A program made the position numbers and the translations under genes. Positions 1-7,144 of a DNA stretch of 17,246 nucleotides are shown piece by piece (positions within the stretch are counted from its first letter, which is position 1; every line of letters begins with the position of its first letter). Source of the stretch: JBCCZC01 sp039188505 (GTDB lineage Bacteria > Pseudomonadota > Gammaproteobacteria > Xanthomonadales > SZUA-38); contig JBCCZC010000069.1 of NCBI GenBank assembly GCA_039188505.1, positions 1-17,246 on the forward strand, read 5' to 3'. The notes under the pieces are model-generated. The model ran no database searches, was not told the DNA's origin, and worked only from the letters and a program-made list of their open reading frames with translations.

Positions 1-1
1 C

Positions 2-382
2 ATCTATTCGCTGCCGTTCGTCGTGCAGCCGCTTCAGGCCGCGTTCGTCCAGCTCGGACGCGCGCCCCTCAAGGCGGCGGCGACGCTTGGCGCGGCGCCA
101 CTCGACCGCTTCTTTCACGTCGCCGTTCCCCTGACGCTGCCGGGTTTCCTCACCGCCGCGACGCTCGGGTTCGCCCACACCCTTGGCGAATTCGGCATCG
201 TCCTGATGATCGGCGGCAATATTCCCGGCGAGACGAGAACGCTGTCGATCGCGATCTTCGAGCATGCCGAAACGCTCGCCTATGACCGTGCTCATATCCT
301 GTCGGGCGCCATGCTCCTGTCCTCCTTCGCCATCCTGTGGCTCGTAGCGCGCCTGAATCGCCGTGCTGAAGCTGCAGCTTGA
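2..382 (+). CDS. modB: Molybdate ABC transporter permease ModB, C-terminal part (5' end outside window)
   Basis: Inner-membrane permease of the molybdate importer, which pairs with the ModC ATPase encoded immediately downstream. The reading frame is open from base 2, so the gene is cut by the window edge and only about 126 residues are visible. They contain the binding-protein-dependent permease (EAA) region, an alanine/glycine-rich stretch ending in GAAPLDRFFHVAVPLTLPG, which contacts the ATPase. This is followed by GEFGIVLMIGGNIPGETRT, typical of ModB/CysT-type permeases, and a last hydrophobic helix (HILSGAMLLSSFAILWLVA). Its 3' end overlaps the modC start by 20 bases, indicating translational coupling. 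The molybdate assignment rests on both this segment and the ModC domain layout; sulfate permeases are the closest alternative. Confidence 0.9.
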   Translation: MYSLPFVVQPLQAAFVQLGRAPLKAAATLGAAPLDRFFHVAVPLTLPGFLTAATLGFAHTLGEFGIVLMIGGNIPGETRTLSIAIFEHAETLAYDRAHILSGAMLLSSFAILWLVARLNRRAEAAA

Positions 383-1409
383 ACTTCGGCGGGGCGGCTT
401 CACGGGCACGGCCGAGCTAGCGGCGCCGGCGGGTGAGATCACGGTCCTCTTCGGTCCGTCCGGCGCCGGCAAGTCGAGCCTGCTCCGGGCGATTGCCGGG
501 CTCGATCGGGCCCGTGGCGTCGTGCGCGTTGGGGACAGCACCTGGCAGGACGCGGCGGGCGACGTCTGGCTGCCGCCGCATCGGCGGCGTGTGGGTATGG
601 TCTTTCAGGAGGCCCGCCTGCTGCCGCACCTCTCGGTCGCCGGTCAGCTCGCGTTCGTGGCCAGGCGGCGCGCAACCGTCGACCGGATCCCCGCTGTGAG
701 CGACCAGCTCGATCTCGACGAGCTCATGGATCGCAGCGTTGGAACGCTTTCCGGCGGCGAGCGGCAGCGGGTCGCCGTTGCGCGCGCTCTCCTGGCGGAT
801 CCCGCGGTCATGCTGCTCGACGAGCCGTTCTCGTCGGTCGATCGCCGGCGTCGGGCCGACCTGTTTCCGCTCATCGAGACGGCGGTCCGCGACTGCGGCG
901 CCCCGACGATCCTGGTGACCCATAGCCTGACGGAGCTGGGGCGGCTGGCCGATCACGTCGTCCCGATGAGCGATGGGCGAACGGGCGGTGCGCTCACGCC
1001 GGCTGCGGCGGTCAGCGAATTCGCCGGGGGCGCAGAGGATGCGCTTGCGCTGCTCGAGGGTCAGGTGACCGCGGCCGCCGATCCCGACGGTCTCGTCCGG
1101 GTCCGGGTCGGCGAGCATGAGCTGCTCGTGCAGGATCGGGGCTTACCCGTTGGGGCGTCGCTCCGCCTGCAGATCCGCGCACACGATGTCAGTCTGACGG
1201 TGGACCGGGCGGCGCGCACGAGCATCCTCAACATCCTGCCCGGGTCTGTGGTTTCCATTCGCGAGGAGCCGGGGGCCGATGCCCTGGTCGGCGTGGATAT
1301 CGGCGGGCATGTCCTTTTCGCCCGCATCTCGCGCCGGTCCGTTCGCCAGCTGGACCTCGTTCCCGGGCGGCCGATTCACGCGCAGGTGAAGGCTATGGCC
1401 GTCAGCTGA
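363..1409 (+). CDS. modC: Molybdate ABC transporter ATP-binding protein ModC
   Basis: Cytoplasmic ATPase that powers molybdate import through ModB. The 348-residue length matches the family (about 350). Walker A is GPSGAGKSS at residues 31-39, the ABC signature is LSGGERQRVAVARALL at 129-144, Walker B is VMLLDEP at 149-155 and the switch histidine is H187 (VTH). Residues from about 285 form a C-terminal Mop/TOBE molybdate-binding domain beginning TSILNILPGSV, which separates ModC from general ABC ATPases. The start is a GTG at 363 inside the end of modB, giving the expected ModC N-terminus. The periplasmic binding protein ModA is presumably upstream, outside the window. The 3' end overlaps the convergent gene at 1402 by 8 bases, so there is no room for an ordinary terminator here. 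Confidence 0.95.
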   Translation: MLKLQLELRRGGFTGTAELAAPAGEITVLFGPSGAGKSSLLRAIAGLDRARGVVRVGDSTWQDAAGDVWLPPHRRRVGMVFQEARLLPHLSVAGQLAFVARRRATVDRIPAVSDQLDLDELMDRSVGTLSGGERQRVAVARALLADPAVMLLDEPFSSVDRRRRADLFPLIETAVRDCGAPTILVTHSLTELGRLADHVVPMSDGRTGGALTPAAAVSEFAGGAEDALALLEGQVTAAADPDGLVRVRVGEHELLVQDRGLPVGASLRLQIRAHDVSLTVDRAARTSILNILPGSVVSIREEPGADALVGVDIGGHVLFARISRRSVRQLDLVPGRPIHAQVKAMAVS

Positions 1410-1755
1410 CGCGCAGGTTCCGGTGGCTTCTGGTGGCGAGCCACGCCGCGAAGCCGTGGAACAGGAGCGCCGTTCCCGCTGATGCGGTCATGCGCCACCC
1501 GGCCTCGCCGAAGAGGCCAGCACCCAGCGCCGCGAGGCCGACCAGCAGGAAGAGGACGGCGCCGGCCTGGGCGAACAGCGCCGGCCAGCGGCGCGCCGGC
1601 GTGGCGCCGACCAGCAGCAGGGCGTAAAGGGCGGCGCTGGCGAGGAGCGCGATGGCCTGGCCCGCGGGCGCGGACCACGGCGCTCCGGAAAGCCACTGCA
1701 TGAGGAGCGCCGCAGGCACACTCGCCGCTAGCAGCGCCCGTGCCGGCCGCGCCAT
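1402..1755 (-). CDS. Small four-helix membrane protein, unknown function
   Basis: I do not recognise a family. The 117-residue product is very rich in Ala and Leu, with four predicted membrane segments at about residues 6-22, 34-50, 61-82 and 90-107. The loops are short and Arg-rich, and the tail is basic (RSHRNLRVS). I chose the ATG at 1755, two bases after the parC stop codon; a TTG at 1761, overlapping that stop, would add two residues. The gene is therefore probably translated from the parC message. No catalytic motif is visible. It could be an integral inner-membrane protein of the small DUF type; nothing ties it to topoisomerase function beyond co-transcription. Confidence 0.65.
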   Translation of the reverse strand: MARPARALLAASVPAALLMQWLSGAPWSAPAGQAIALLASAALYALLLVGATPARRWPALFAQAGAVLFLLVGLAALGAGLFGEAGWRMTASAGTALLFHGFAAWLATRSHRNLRVS

Positions 1756-1757
1756 CC

Positions 1758-4013
1758 TCAATCCGAGGCGAGTTCGAGACGCTCTACGCGCTGGAAGCCC
1801 CGCGGCAGTTTCTTGCCGCGCTTGGCTCGCTCGCCCTGGTAGTGCTCGAGGTCGGAACGCTTCAGACGCATGTAGCGCTGGCCGGCCCAGGCCAGGATTT
1901 CGCGTCCTGGCGGCAGGACGGCGACGTCGACCACCGTTTCCTCGCCGACCTTCAGGCGCTTGGCCGGGATGTTGATGATCTTGTTTCCCTTGCCCTTGGC
2001 GAGTTCCGGCAGGTCGGCGAGCGGGAAGCAGAGCAGGTAGCCGTCGCTCGTCGCGGCCACGACGAGGTCTTCCTCGGGGGAGCTGACCCGCGATGGCGGC
2101 AGCACCGTGGAGCCCTTCGGCAGCGTCAGCACCTGCTTGCCCGCCTTGTTCCGGGCAACCAGGTTCTCGAGGGTCGTGTAGAAGCCGTAGCCATGACTCG
2201 ACGCCAGCAGAATGCGGTCGGTCGGCTCGCCGAGGATCGTTGCGACAAAGGCCGCGCCGCTCGGCGGAGTGAACCGACTGGTCAACGGCTCGCCCTGGCC
2301 GCGGGCCGAGGGCAGCGTATGCGCGGGCGTCGCGTAGCTCCGCCCGCTGGCATCGAGGAACAGCGCGTTCTGGGTCGAACGCCCTCGGTCGAAGGAACCG
2401 AAGCTATCGCCGGTTCGATACGCGATCGACTCGGGGTCGATCTCATGGCCCTTGGCGACCCGCGCCCAGCCGGCCTGAGACAGGATCACGGTCACCGGCT
2501 CCGACGGCATGATGTCGGTCTCCGACAGGGCCTGCGCCGTTTCTCGCGCCACGATCGGCGAACGCCGCGCGTCGCCGTGGAGCTTGACGTCAGCCGCGAT
2601 CTCGTCGGCGATCAGCTTCTTGAGCTTCCGCGGGGAGCCGAGGATGCCCTCGATCTCGGCGCGTTCGAGCTCGAGCTCGTCCTTCTCGCCGCGGAGCTTC
2701 ATCTCCTCGAGCTGCGCGAGGTGACGAAGGCGGGTTTCCAGGATGGCCTCGGCCTGCCGGTCGCTCAGGTCGAACGTCGCGATGAGCTGTTCCTTCGGTT
2801 TTTCCTCGTAGCGGACGATCCGGATCACCTCGTCGAGGTTCAGGAAGGCGATGAGCAGGCCGTCGAGGATGTGCAGCCGGTCGAGGACCTTGTCGAGGCG
2901 CCAGTTCAGCCGCCGCTTGACCGTTTCTGTCCGGTAGTGGAGCCACTCCCGCAGCAGCGTGCCGAGATCCTTGACCTGCGGGCGGCCGTCGAGGCCGATC
3001 ACGTTGAGGTTGACCCGATAGTTCCGCTCGAGATCCGTGGTCGCGAAGAGATGGCTCATCAGGGCGTCGACATCGACGCGGTTCGAGCGCGGGACCAGCA
3101 CGACGCGCGCCGGATGCTCGTGGTCGCCCTCGTCGCGGATGTCCTCGACGAGCGGCAGCTTCTTCGCGCGCATCTGCTGTGCGATCTGCTCCATGATCTT
3201 GCCCGGAGAGACCTGATGCGGCATGGCGGTGATGACGATGTTGCCGTCCTCCCGGGACCAGGCGGCCCGCATGCGGATCGATCCGTTACCGGTCCGGTAG
3301 ATCTGCCGGATCTCCTCCGGCGGGGTCACGATCTCGGCTTCCGTCGGGTAGTCGGGCCCCTGGATGTGCTGGCAGAGCTCGTCGACGTCGGCCTTCGGAT
3401 GGGCCAGCAGCCGGAGCAGGGCGCTGGCCACTTCCCGCATGTTGTGCGGCGGGATGTCGGTCGCCATCCCGACGGCGATGCCGCTGGCGCCGTTGAGCAG
3501 GAGGTTCGGCAGGCGGGCCGGGAGCAGCGAGGGCTCACGCAGCGTGCCGTCGAAGTTGGGAACCCAGTCCGCAGTGCCCTGGTCGAGCTCCTGGAGCAGC
3601 ACCTTGGCATAGGGCGAGAGCCGGGACTCCGTGTAGCGCATGGCCGCGAAGCTCTTCGGATCGTCAATCGATCCGAAGTTGCCCTGGCCGTCGACCAGCG
3701 GGTAGCGGTAGGAGAAGGGCTGGGCCATGAGCACCATGGCCTCGTAGCACGCGGAATCACCGTGCGGATGGAACTTGCCGATGACGTCGCCGACGGTACG
3801 GGCGGACTTCTTGTGCTTCGACGTCGCCTGCAGGCCGAGTTCGGACATGGCATAGACGATCCGTCGCTGCACGGGCTTGAGGCCGTCGGCGACGTGGGGG
3901 AGGGCCCGGTCCAGGACCACGTACATGGAGTAGTCGAGGTAGGCGCGCTCGGCGTACTCGCGCAGCGGAACCTGTTCGAAGCCGCCGGGCGGGATCTCGA
4001 GCAGTCTGGCCAT
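1758..4013 (-). CDS. parC: DNA topoisomerase IV subunit A, ParC
   Basis: Cleavage and religation subunit of topoisomerase IV, which decatenates daughter chromosomes together with ParE. From the ATG at 4013 the product has 751 residues, almost exactly the E. coli length (752), and begins MARLLEIPPGGFEQVPLREY. The catalytic tyrosine is Y127 in AAMRYTESRLS. The quinolone-resistance-determining region reads HPHGDSACYEAM, with Ser87 and Glu91 corresponding to E. coli Ser80 and Glu84. The ATP-dependent cleavage core shows DGLKPVQRRIVYAMSELGL and LLNGASGIAVGMATDIPPHN, followed by a coiled-coil region and a degenerate C-terminal beta-pinwheel. An AGGAGA lies 11 bases upstream of the ATG. A TTG at 4049 would extend the protein by 12 residues but falls close to the predicted transcription start, so I reject it. 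parE is not adjacent in this window. Confidence 0.97.
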   Translation of the reverse strand: MARLLEIPPGGFEQVPLREYAERAYLDYSMYVVLDRALPHVADGLKPVQRRIVYAMSELGLQATSKHKKSARTVGDVIGKFHPHGDSACYEAMVLMAQPFSYRYPLVDGQGNFGSIDDPKSFAAMRYTESRLSPYAKVLLQELDQGTADWVPNFDGTLREPSLLPARLPNLLLNGASGIAVGMATDIPPHNMREVASALLRLLAHPKADVDELCQHIQGPDYPTEAEIVTPPEEIRQIYRTGNGSIRMRAAWSREDGNIVITAMPHQVSPGKIMEQIAQQMRAKKLPLVEDIRDEGDHEHPARVVLVPRSNRVDVDALMSHLFATTDLERNYRVNLNVIGLDGRPQVKDLGTLLREWLHYRTETVKRRLNWRLDKVLDRLHILDGLLIAFLNLDEVIRIVRYEEKPKEQLIATFDLSDRQAEAILETRLRHLAQLEEMKLRGEKDELELERAEIEGILGSPRKLKKLIADEIAADVKLHGDARRSPIVARETAQALSETDIMPSEPVTVILSQAGWARVAKGHEIDPESIAYRTGDSFGSFDRGRSTQNALFLDASGRSYATPAHTLPSARGQGEPLTSRFTPPSGAAFVATILGEPTDRILLASSHGYGFYTTLENLVARNKAGKQVLTLPKGSTVLPPSRVSSPEEDLVVAATSDGYLLCFPLADLPELAKGKGNKIINIPAKRLKVGEETVVDVAVLPPGREILAWAGQRYMRLKRSDLEHYQGERAKRGKKLPRGFQRVERLELASD

Positions 4014-4063
4014 CGTTCGGGGGGTCTCCTGGGTGCGGGGAGCGGTCAAGCTGGAAGCGGGGA

Positions 4064-4093
4064 ATGATAGCCTGCCGCGCCCGGGCGGGTCGA
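4064..4093 (-). promoter_or_regulatory. Candidate sigma-70 promoter for parC
   Basis: Read on the minus strand, TCGACC (4093-4088) serves as a -35 element and TATCAT (4069-4064) as a -10 element, 18 bases apart. They match the sigma-70 consensus at four of six and five of six positions. The implied transcription start near 4057 gives a leader of about 44 bases to the chosen parC ATG. Visual match only. Confidence 0.4.
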
Positions 4094-4098
4094 CGCGC

Positions 4099-4128
4099 TT
4101 GACGCCTGGAAGGACGGTTCACGAGAAT
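4099..4128 (+). promoter_or_regulatory. Candidate sigma-70 promoter for the ribokinase-family gene
   Basis: TTGACG (4099-4104) and GAGAAT (4123-4128) are separated by 18 bases, matching the consensus at five and four positions. It sits back to back with the parC candidate promoter; the two -35 elements are only about five bases apart, so the two genes could share a control region. Visual match only. Confidence 0.35.
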
Positions 4129-4158
4129 GCTTGCGACGCCCCCGGGGAGGAAAGGACC

Positions 4159-5118
4159 ATGCCCAACGCCGCCGTGCCGTGCGCCGTGATCGGCAGCTAC
4201 AACCACGACCTCCTGTTCCGCACGCCAACCCTGCCCGGGCCGGGCGAGACTTGCCTCGGCAGCGCCACGCCGGCGCACGGAGGCAAGGGCTTCAACCAGT
4301 CTGTGGCAGCGGTGAGGCTCGGCGTGTCCACGCACTTTGTCGGGGCCGTCGGGGACGACGTGTTTGCGGCGGACGTGGGCGAATTCGCCGCGGCCGAGGG
4401 TATCGAGGCGCACTGGCTGGTGGTGGCTGACACGCCGACCGGGCTCGCGTCGGTCACGGTCGACGACGCGGGCGCCAATCAGATCGTCGTGGCCAGCGGC
4501 GCCAATGCGCACCTCGATGCCGGCACGGTGCTCCAGGTGCTCGATGCCATCGGCGATGCCGTCGTGGTCTGTCAGCTCGAGGTGCCGCCGGCGACGTCCG
4601 CCGCCGCGCTCGAGTGGGCCCATAACCGCGGTCAGCCGGGCATCCTCGATCCGGCGCCGGTGGTTGCGGACTTCACCCTCGAGCAGCTGCGCCTCGCGCG
4701 GATCATCACGCCCAACGAGCACGAGTTCGGCGACCTCGCGCGTCGGTTCCTGGGCCTCAACGTTGCCGACGACCTCGCGCACGCCGACGACCAGGTGCTG
4801 CACCAGTGGTGCCGGCGCCTGGGCGTGGACACGGTGGTGCTCACGATCGGGAAGTCGGGCTGCTTCGTCTCCCACGATGACGAGTCGTCCCTGCGCCCCG
4901 CCTCACCCTTCTACCGCGTACCCGGCATCCCGGTCGCACCGATCGACACGACCGGCGCCGGGGACTGCTTCACCGGGGCGCTCGCGGCGGCCCTCATCCA
5001 TCGCCCTGACGACTTTCCGCGCGCCTGCCGCTTCGCCAATCGAGCCGCTTCGATCGCGGTTACCCGGTCGGGCGCCGCTCCGGCGATGCCGCGGCTGGCG
5101 GAGCTGGCGGAGCACTGA
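4159..5118 (+). CDS. PfkB-family carbohydrate kinase, probable ribokinase
   Basis: Cytoplasmic ATP-dependent sugar kinase. The 319-residue product is close to RbsK (about 309) and shows the ribokinase hallmarks in order: an N-terminal VIGSYNHDLLFRTPTLPGPGE, the sugar-binding GGKGFNQSVAAVRLG, a linker DPAPV where ribokinases usually have NPAPA, the TPNEHE motif, and the catalytic PfkB signature DTTGAGDCFTGALAAAL with its base Asp. The start at 4159 is preceded by AAAGGA five bases upstream, and an in-frame extension back to 4033 lacks similarity. No ribose transporter, RbsD or LacI-type regulator is adjacent, so this is an orphan kinase. The replaced Ala in GGKGxNQ and the Asp in DPAP make ribose a likely but not certain substrate; a related nucleoside or sugar is possible. 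Confidence 0.9.
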   Translation: MPNAAVPCAVIGSYNHDLLFRTPTLPGPGETCLGSATPAHGGKGFNQSVAAVRLGVSTHFVGAVGDDVFAADVGEFAAAEGIEAHWLVVADTPTGLASVTVDDAGANQIVVASGANAHLDAGTVLQVLDAIGDAVVVCQLEVPPATSAAALEWAHNRGQPGILDPAPVVADFTLEQLRLARIITPNEHEFGDLARRFLGLNVADDLAHADDQVLHQWCRRLGVDTVVLTIGKSGCFVSHDDESSLRPASPFYRVPGIPVAPIDTTGAGDCFTGALAAALIHRPDDFPRACRFANRAASIAVTRSGAAPAMPRLAELAEH

Positions 5119-5131
5119 AGCTAGCGCCGCC

Positions 5132-5674
5132 TCAGAGCCTGCGACAGGAGATCCGGGACTGCTCGCCGAAGGTGCCCTCGGCGCCGGTTCCGGAAGCCTC
5201 GTAGCGCCACTCGAACGACTGCTCGCCGATCTCGTGAAAGGTGATCCGCGCGTGGTGCGCGGGGAGCGCGCCGCGCGCCCAGCGCTCGCCGGTCATGACG
5301 ATGTTGCCGTCGATCACGGTCGCGTCGAAGTGGTCGAAGCGCGCCTGGGTGGCGGTGGCCCAGACCATCTGCCAGCGGTCGGACTCGGGGTCGTAGGTCC
5401 GCAGGTTGGTGCCGACGGGGGCGCCCGCGACGCCCGGGCGCCAGACGTCCTGGACGGCGGCGCCATCGAGGGCGAAGTGGAAGTCCCAGCGCGCCGGCTG
5501 TGGGGACTTCTGCCAGTCGCCCCCCTGGGGTGGCTGGAACTCGCTGTCGCAGGACCAGGAGCCGACCAGGCGACCGAAGCCGGCCATGACGCCATCGGTC
5601 GTGTGCGGCCCGGCCTCGTCGGCCAGGAAATCGGTGCCGCCGGCGAGCAGCAGCGGGAGGATGAGGTGCAGCAT
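5132..5674 (-). CDS. Secreted DUF1579-like protein
   Basis: A 180-residue protein starting at the ATG at 5674, preceded by GGAG eight bases upstream; a longer in-frame reading upstream is Pro/Ala-rich and unsupported. A short hydrophobic N-terminus (MLHLILPLLLAGG) suggests export. The body has the pattern of DUF1579 and related lipocalin-like beta-barrels: LVGSWSCDSEF, DFHFALDGAAVQDVWRP, a middle TYDPESDRWQMVW, and a late FEWRYEASG strand. Cys42 and Cys177 could form a disulfide. It lies 73 bases downstream of the YceI-like lipoprotein gene on the same strand and is probably the last gene of that unit. Function and ligand are unknown. The domain call is from pattern memory and is moderately sure. 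Confidence 0.7.
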   Translation of the reverse strand: MLHLILPLLLAGGTDFLADEAGPHTTDGVMAGFGRLVGSWSCDSEFQPPQGGDWQKSPQPARWDFHFALDGAAVQDVWRPGVAGAPVGTNLRTYDPESDRWQMVWATATQARFDHFDATVIDGNIVMTGERWARGALPAHHARITFHEIGEQSFEWRYEASGTGAEGTFGEQSRISCRRL

Positions 5675-5747
5675 GATGTTCACTCCAGCGGGGTCTGGCT
5701 GGATTGAAGCAGGGCCCTGCGGCGCAGGCGGTGCGCTGCCTGCTGCT

Positions 5748-6491
5748 TCAGCGGGTGAAGGCCGGCATGGCCGCGGATGCGCAAGCAGGGTCACCCATCA
5801 GCGCCAGCCGGTAACGCACCTCGATGGTGTCGGCGACGGCGAGCGCGCCGCCGAGCGCGGTGAAGGGGGCGAGACCGAGCTCGTCGTGGGTCAGGTCGAA
5901 GCGGCCCGTGGCCACGCCGTTGTCGAAGGTGTCCAGCGCGAGGTCTCGATCCACGGTAACGCCAGCGACGCCGATGCGCGCGGGCAGCACGGGGCCGCGT
6001 GAGAGCGTTGCTGCGTCGATCCGCACCGTCAGGAACGGGTGCGCGGCGGTGTCCAGCACGCGGTCGCCGAGGAGATTGGCGCGCGTGCCGGCCCGGTCGG
6101 AGTCTGACGGCGTGGTCGCGAATTCGTTACCGGCGGCCGCGCGGAGATCCGGGTCGTCGATGACGAACGCCGCGGGTGAGACGAAGAGATCCGCGGCGAC
6201 GGTCGCGTCGCGCAGGGCGATCCAGCCGCCGATGGCGCCGGTCGACAGGACATGGTTGTGGCCGAGGCGGGCCAGCCGGCCGGTACGGAACACGCGGACG
6301 TCGAGCAGGCTCGCCGCCGCATCGATGCCGCACACGGTCCAGGCCGCCTCGACGAGACGCGCGGCCGCCGCAGCGTCGTGCGTCGCCGGCACGTCGGGCG
6401 CGCCGGAGAGATCCGGTGCGCGGGTCGAGTAGCAGCCCGCCAGCGCCAGGACGAGCAGCGCGGCCGCCAGGCGCCGGGTCAGGCGGACCAC
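5748..6491 (-). CDS. YceI-like lipoprotein
   Basis: Predicted outer-envelope lipoprotein of 247 residues. A basic N-terminus and hydrophobic stretch end in the lipobox LAGC with Cys20, followed by YSTRAPD. The mature part has YceI-like features: an early strand pair around GRLARLGHNHVLSTGAIGGW, a middle HPFLTVRIDAATL, a VAGVTVDRDLALDTF strand, and a closing FDLTHDELGLAPF. YceI proteins are lipocalin-like barrels that bind long isoprenoid-type ligands; the ligand here is unknown. The start is a GTG at 6491, overlapping the upstream thioredoxin-fold gene by 13 bases. This is the N-terminus that gives a proper signal sequence. Export and lipidation are inferred from the lipobox only. Confidence 0.75.
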   Translation of the reverse strand: MVRLTRRLAAALLVLALAGCYSTRAPDLSGAPDVPATHDAAAAARLVEAAWTVCGIDAAASLLDVRVFRTGRLARLGHNHVLSTGAIGGWIALRDATVAADLFVSPAAFVIDDPDLRAAAGNEFATTPSDSDRAGTRANLLGDRVLDTAAHPFLTVRIDAATLSRGPVLPARIGVAGVTVDRDLALDTFDNGVATGRFDLTHDELGLAPFTALGGALAVADTIEVRYRLALMGDPACASAAMPAFTR

Positions 6492-7033
6492 TTGATCGAG
6501 CAGCCCATCGACGGCGTCTGCTCGGCGGGCATGCTGCCGGTGTCGATGAACTCACGGTAGGCGTCGACGAGGTCGCGCTTCAGGTCCCCGCGCGATGGCT
6601 CGGCGCCGGCGGCGTCGAGGCGGCCGCGGTAGACCAGCTTGCCGGCCGCGTCGTAGCCGAAGAAATCGGGCGTGCAGACGGCCCCGTAGGCCTTCGCCAC
6701 CGCCTGCGTCTCGTCGATGACGTAGGGAAACGGATAGCCGAACTGCGTGGCGACCTGCTGCATGTTCTCGAAGGAGTCCTCGGGGTAGTCCGTGGGGTCG
6801 TTCGACATGATGGCGATCACGCCGACACCCATGGCCTGAAGGGTCTTGGCGTCCTCGACGAGGCGCTCGTTGATCGACTTCACGTAGGGGCAATGGTTGC
6901 AGATGAACATCACCAGCGTGCCGTGCTTTCCTGCCACGCTGGCGAAGCTGTGCTGGCGACCGTCGACGCCGGGCAGGTCGAAGGCGGGGGCGGATTTGCC
7001 GATCTCGGGATCGGGCGTGTAGGTCAGGGCCAT
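6479..7033 (-). CDS. Peroxiredoxin-like thioredoxin-fold protein (AhpC/TSA, PRX_like1 type)
   Basis: Cytoplasmic thiol protein of 184 residues with no signal peptide. It opens like a peroxiredoxin (IGKSAPAFDLPGVDG) and carries the active-site motif FICNHCPYVKS with Cys45 and Cys48. The cis-proline loop reads AVCTPDFFGYD (Cys120, Pro122). This CxxCP layout fits the PRX_like1 group rather than classical AhpC; the reaction is probably peroxide or disulfide reduction but the substrate is unknown. The start at 7033 has AAGGAG seven bases upstream, which excludes the longer in-frame reading to 7087. It heads a minus-strand unit with the YceI-like and DUF1579-like genes and is divergent from miaB. 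Confidence 0.88.
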   Translation of the reverse strand: MALTYTPDPEIGKSAPAFDLPGVDGRQHSFASVAGKHGTLVMFICNHCPYVKSINERLVEDAKTLQAMGVGVIAIMSNDPTDYPEDSFENMQQVATQFGYPFPYVIDETQAVAKAYGAVCTPDFFGYDAAGKLVYRGRLDAAGAEPSRGDLKRDLVDAYREFIDTGSMPAEQTPSMGCSIKWSA

Positions 7034-7086
7034 CGGAATACTCCTTGAAGCTGTGTCAAAGGCCGGATGTGGGGCTTGGCCGTGCA

Positions 7087-7115
7087 TTGTTCCACGGCAT
7101 CTTGGCGCGTATATT
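7087..7115 (+). promoter_or_regulatory. Candidate sigma-70 promoter for the miaB-phoH-ybeY-corC run
   Basis: TTGTTC (7087-7092) and TATATT (7110-7115) are 17 bases apart in the 111-base divergent gap between the thioredoxin-fold gene and miaB. The -10 matches five of six positions and the -35 three of six. A start near 7122 would give a leader of about 23 bases. Visual match only. Confidence 0.35.
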
Positions 7116-7144
7116 GGCGGGTTCGCTGTTCAAAACAAGTCACC

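Noticed and set aside
4014..4049. TTG start at 4049 for parC
   Set aside because: It adds 12 residues not seen in ParC proteins, whereas the ATG at 4013 has AGGAGA upstream and gives the E. coli-like length.
1740..4067. A 775-codon open frame on the plus strand opposite parC
   Set aside because: ParC on the minus strand is unmistakable. The mirror frame is open because of high GC and codon bias; its translation is low-complexity and matches no family.
7054..7059. Perfect TTGACA -35 hexamer on the minus strand upstream of the thioredoxin-fold gene
   Set aside because: A -10 at proper spacing would fall on the start codon, and no matching hexamer is there.
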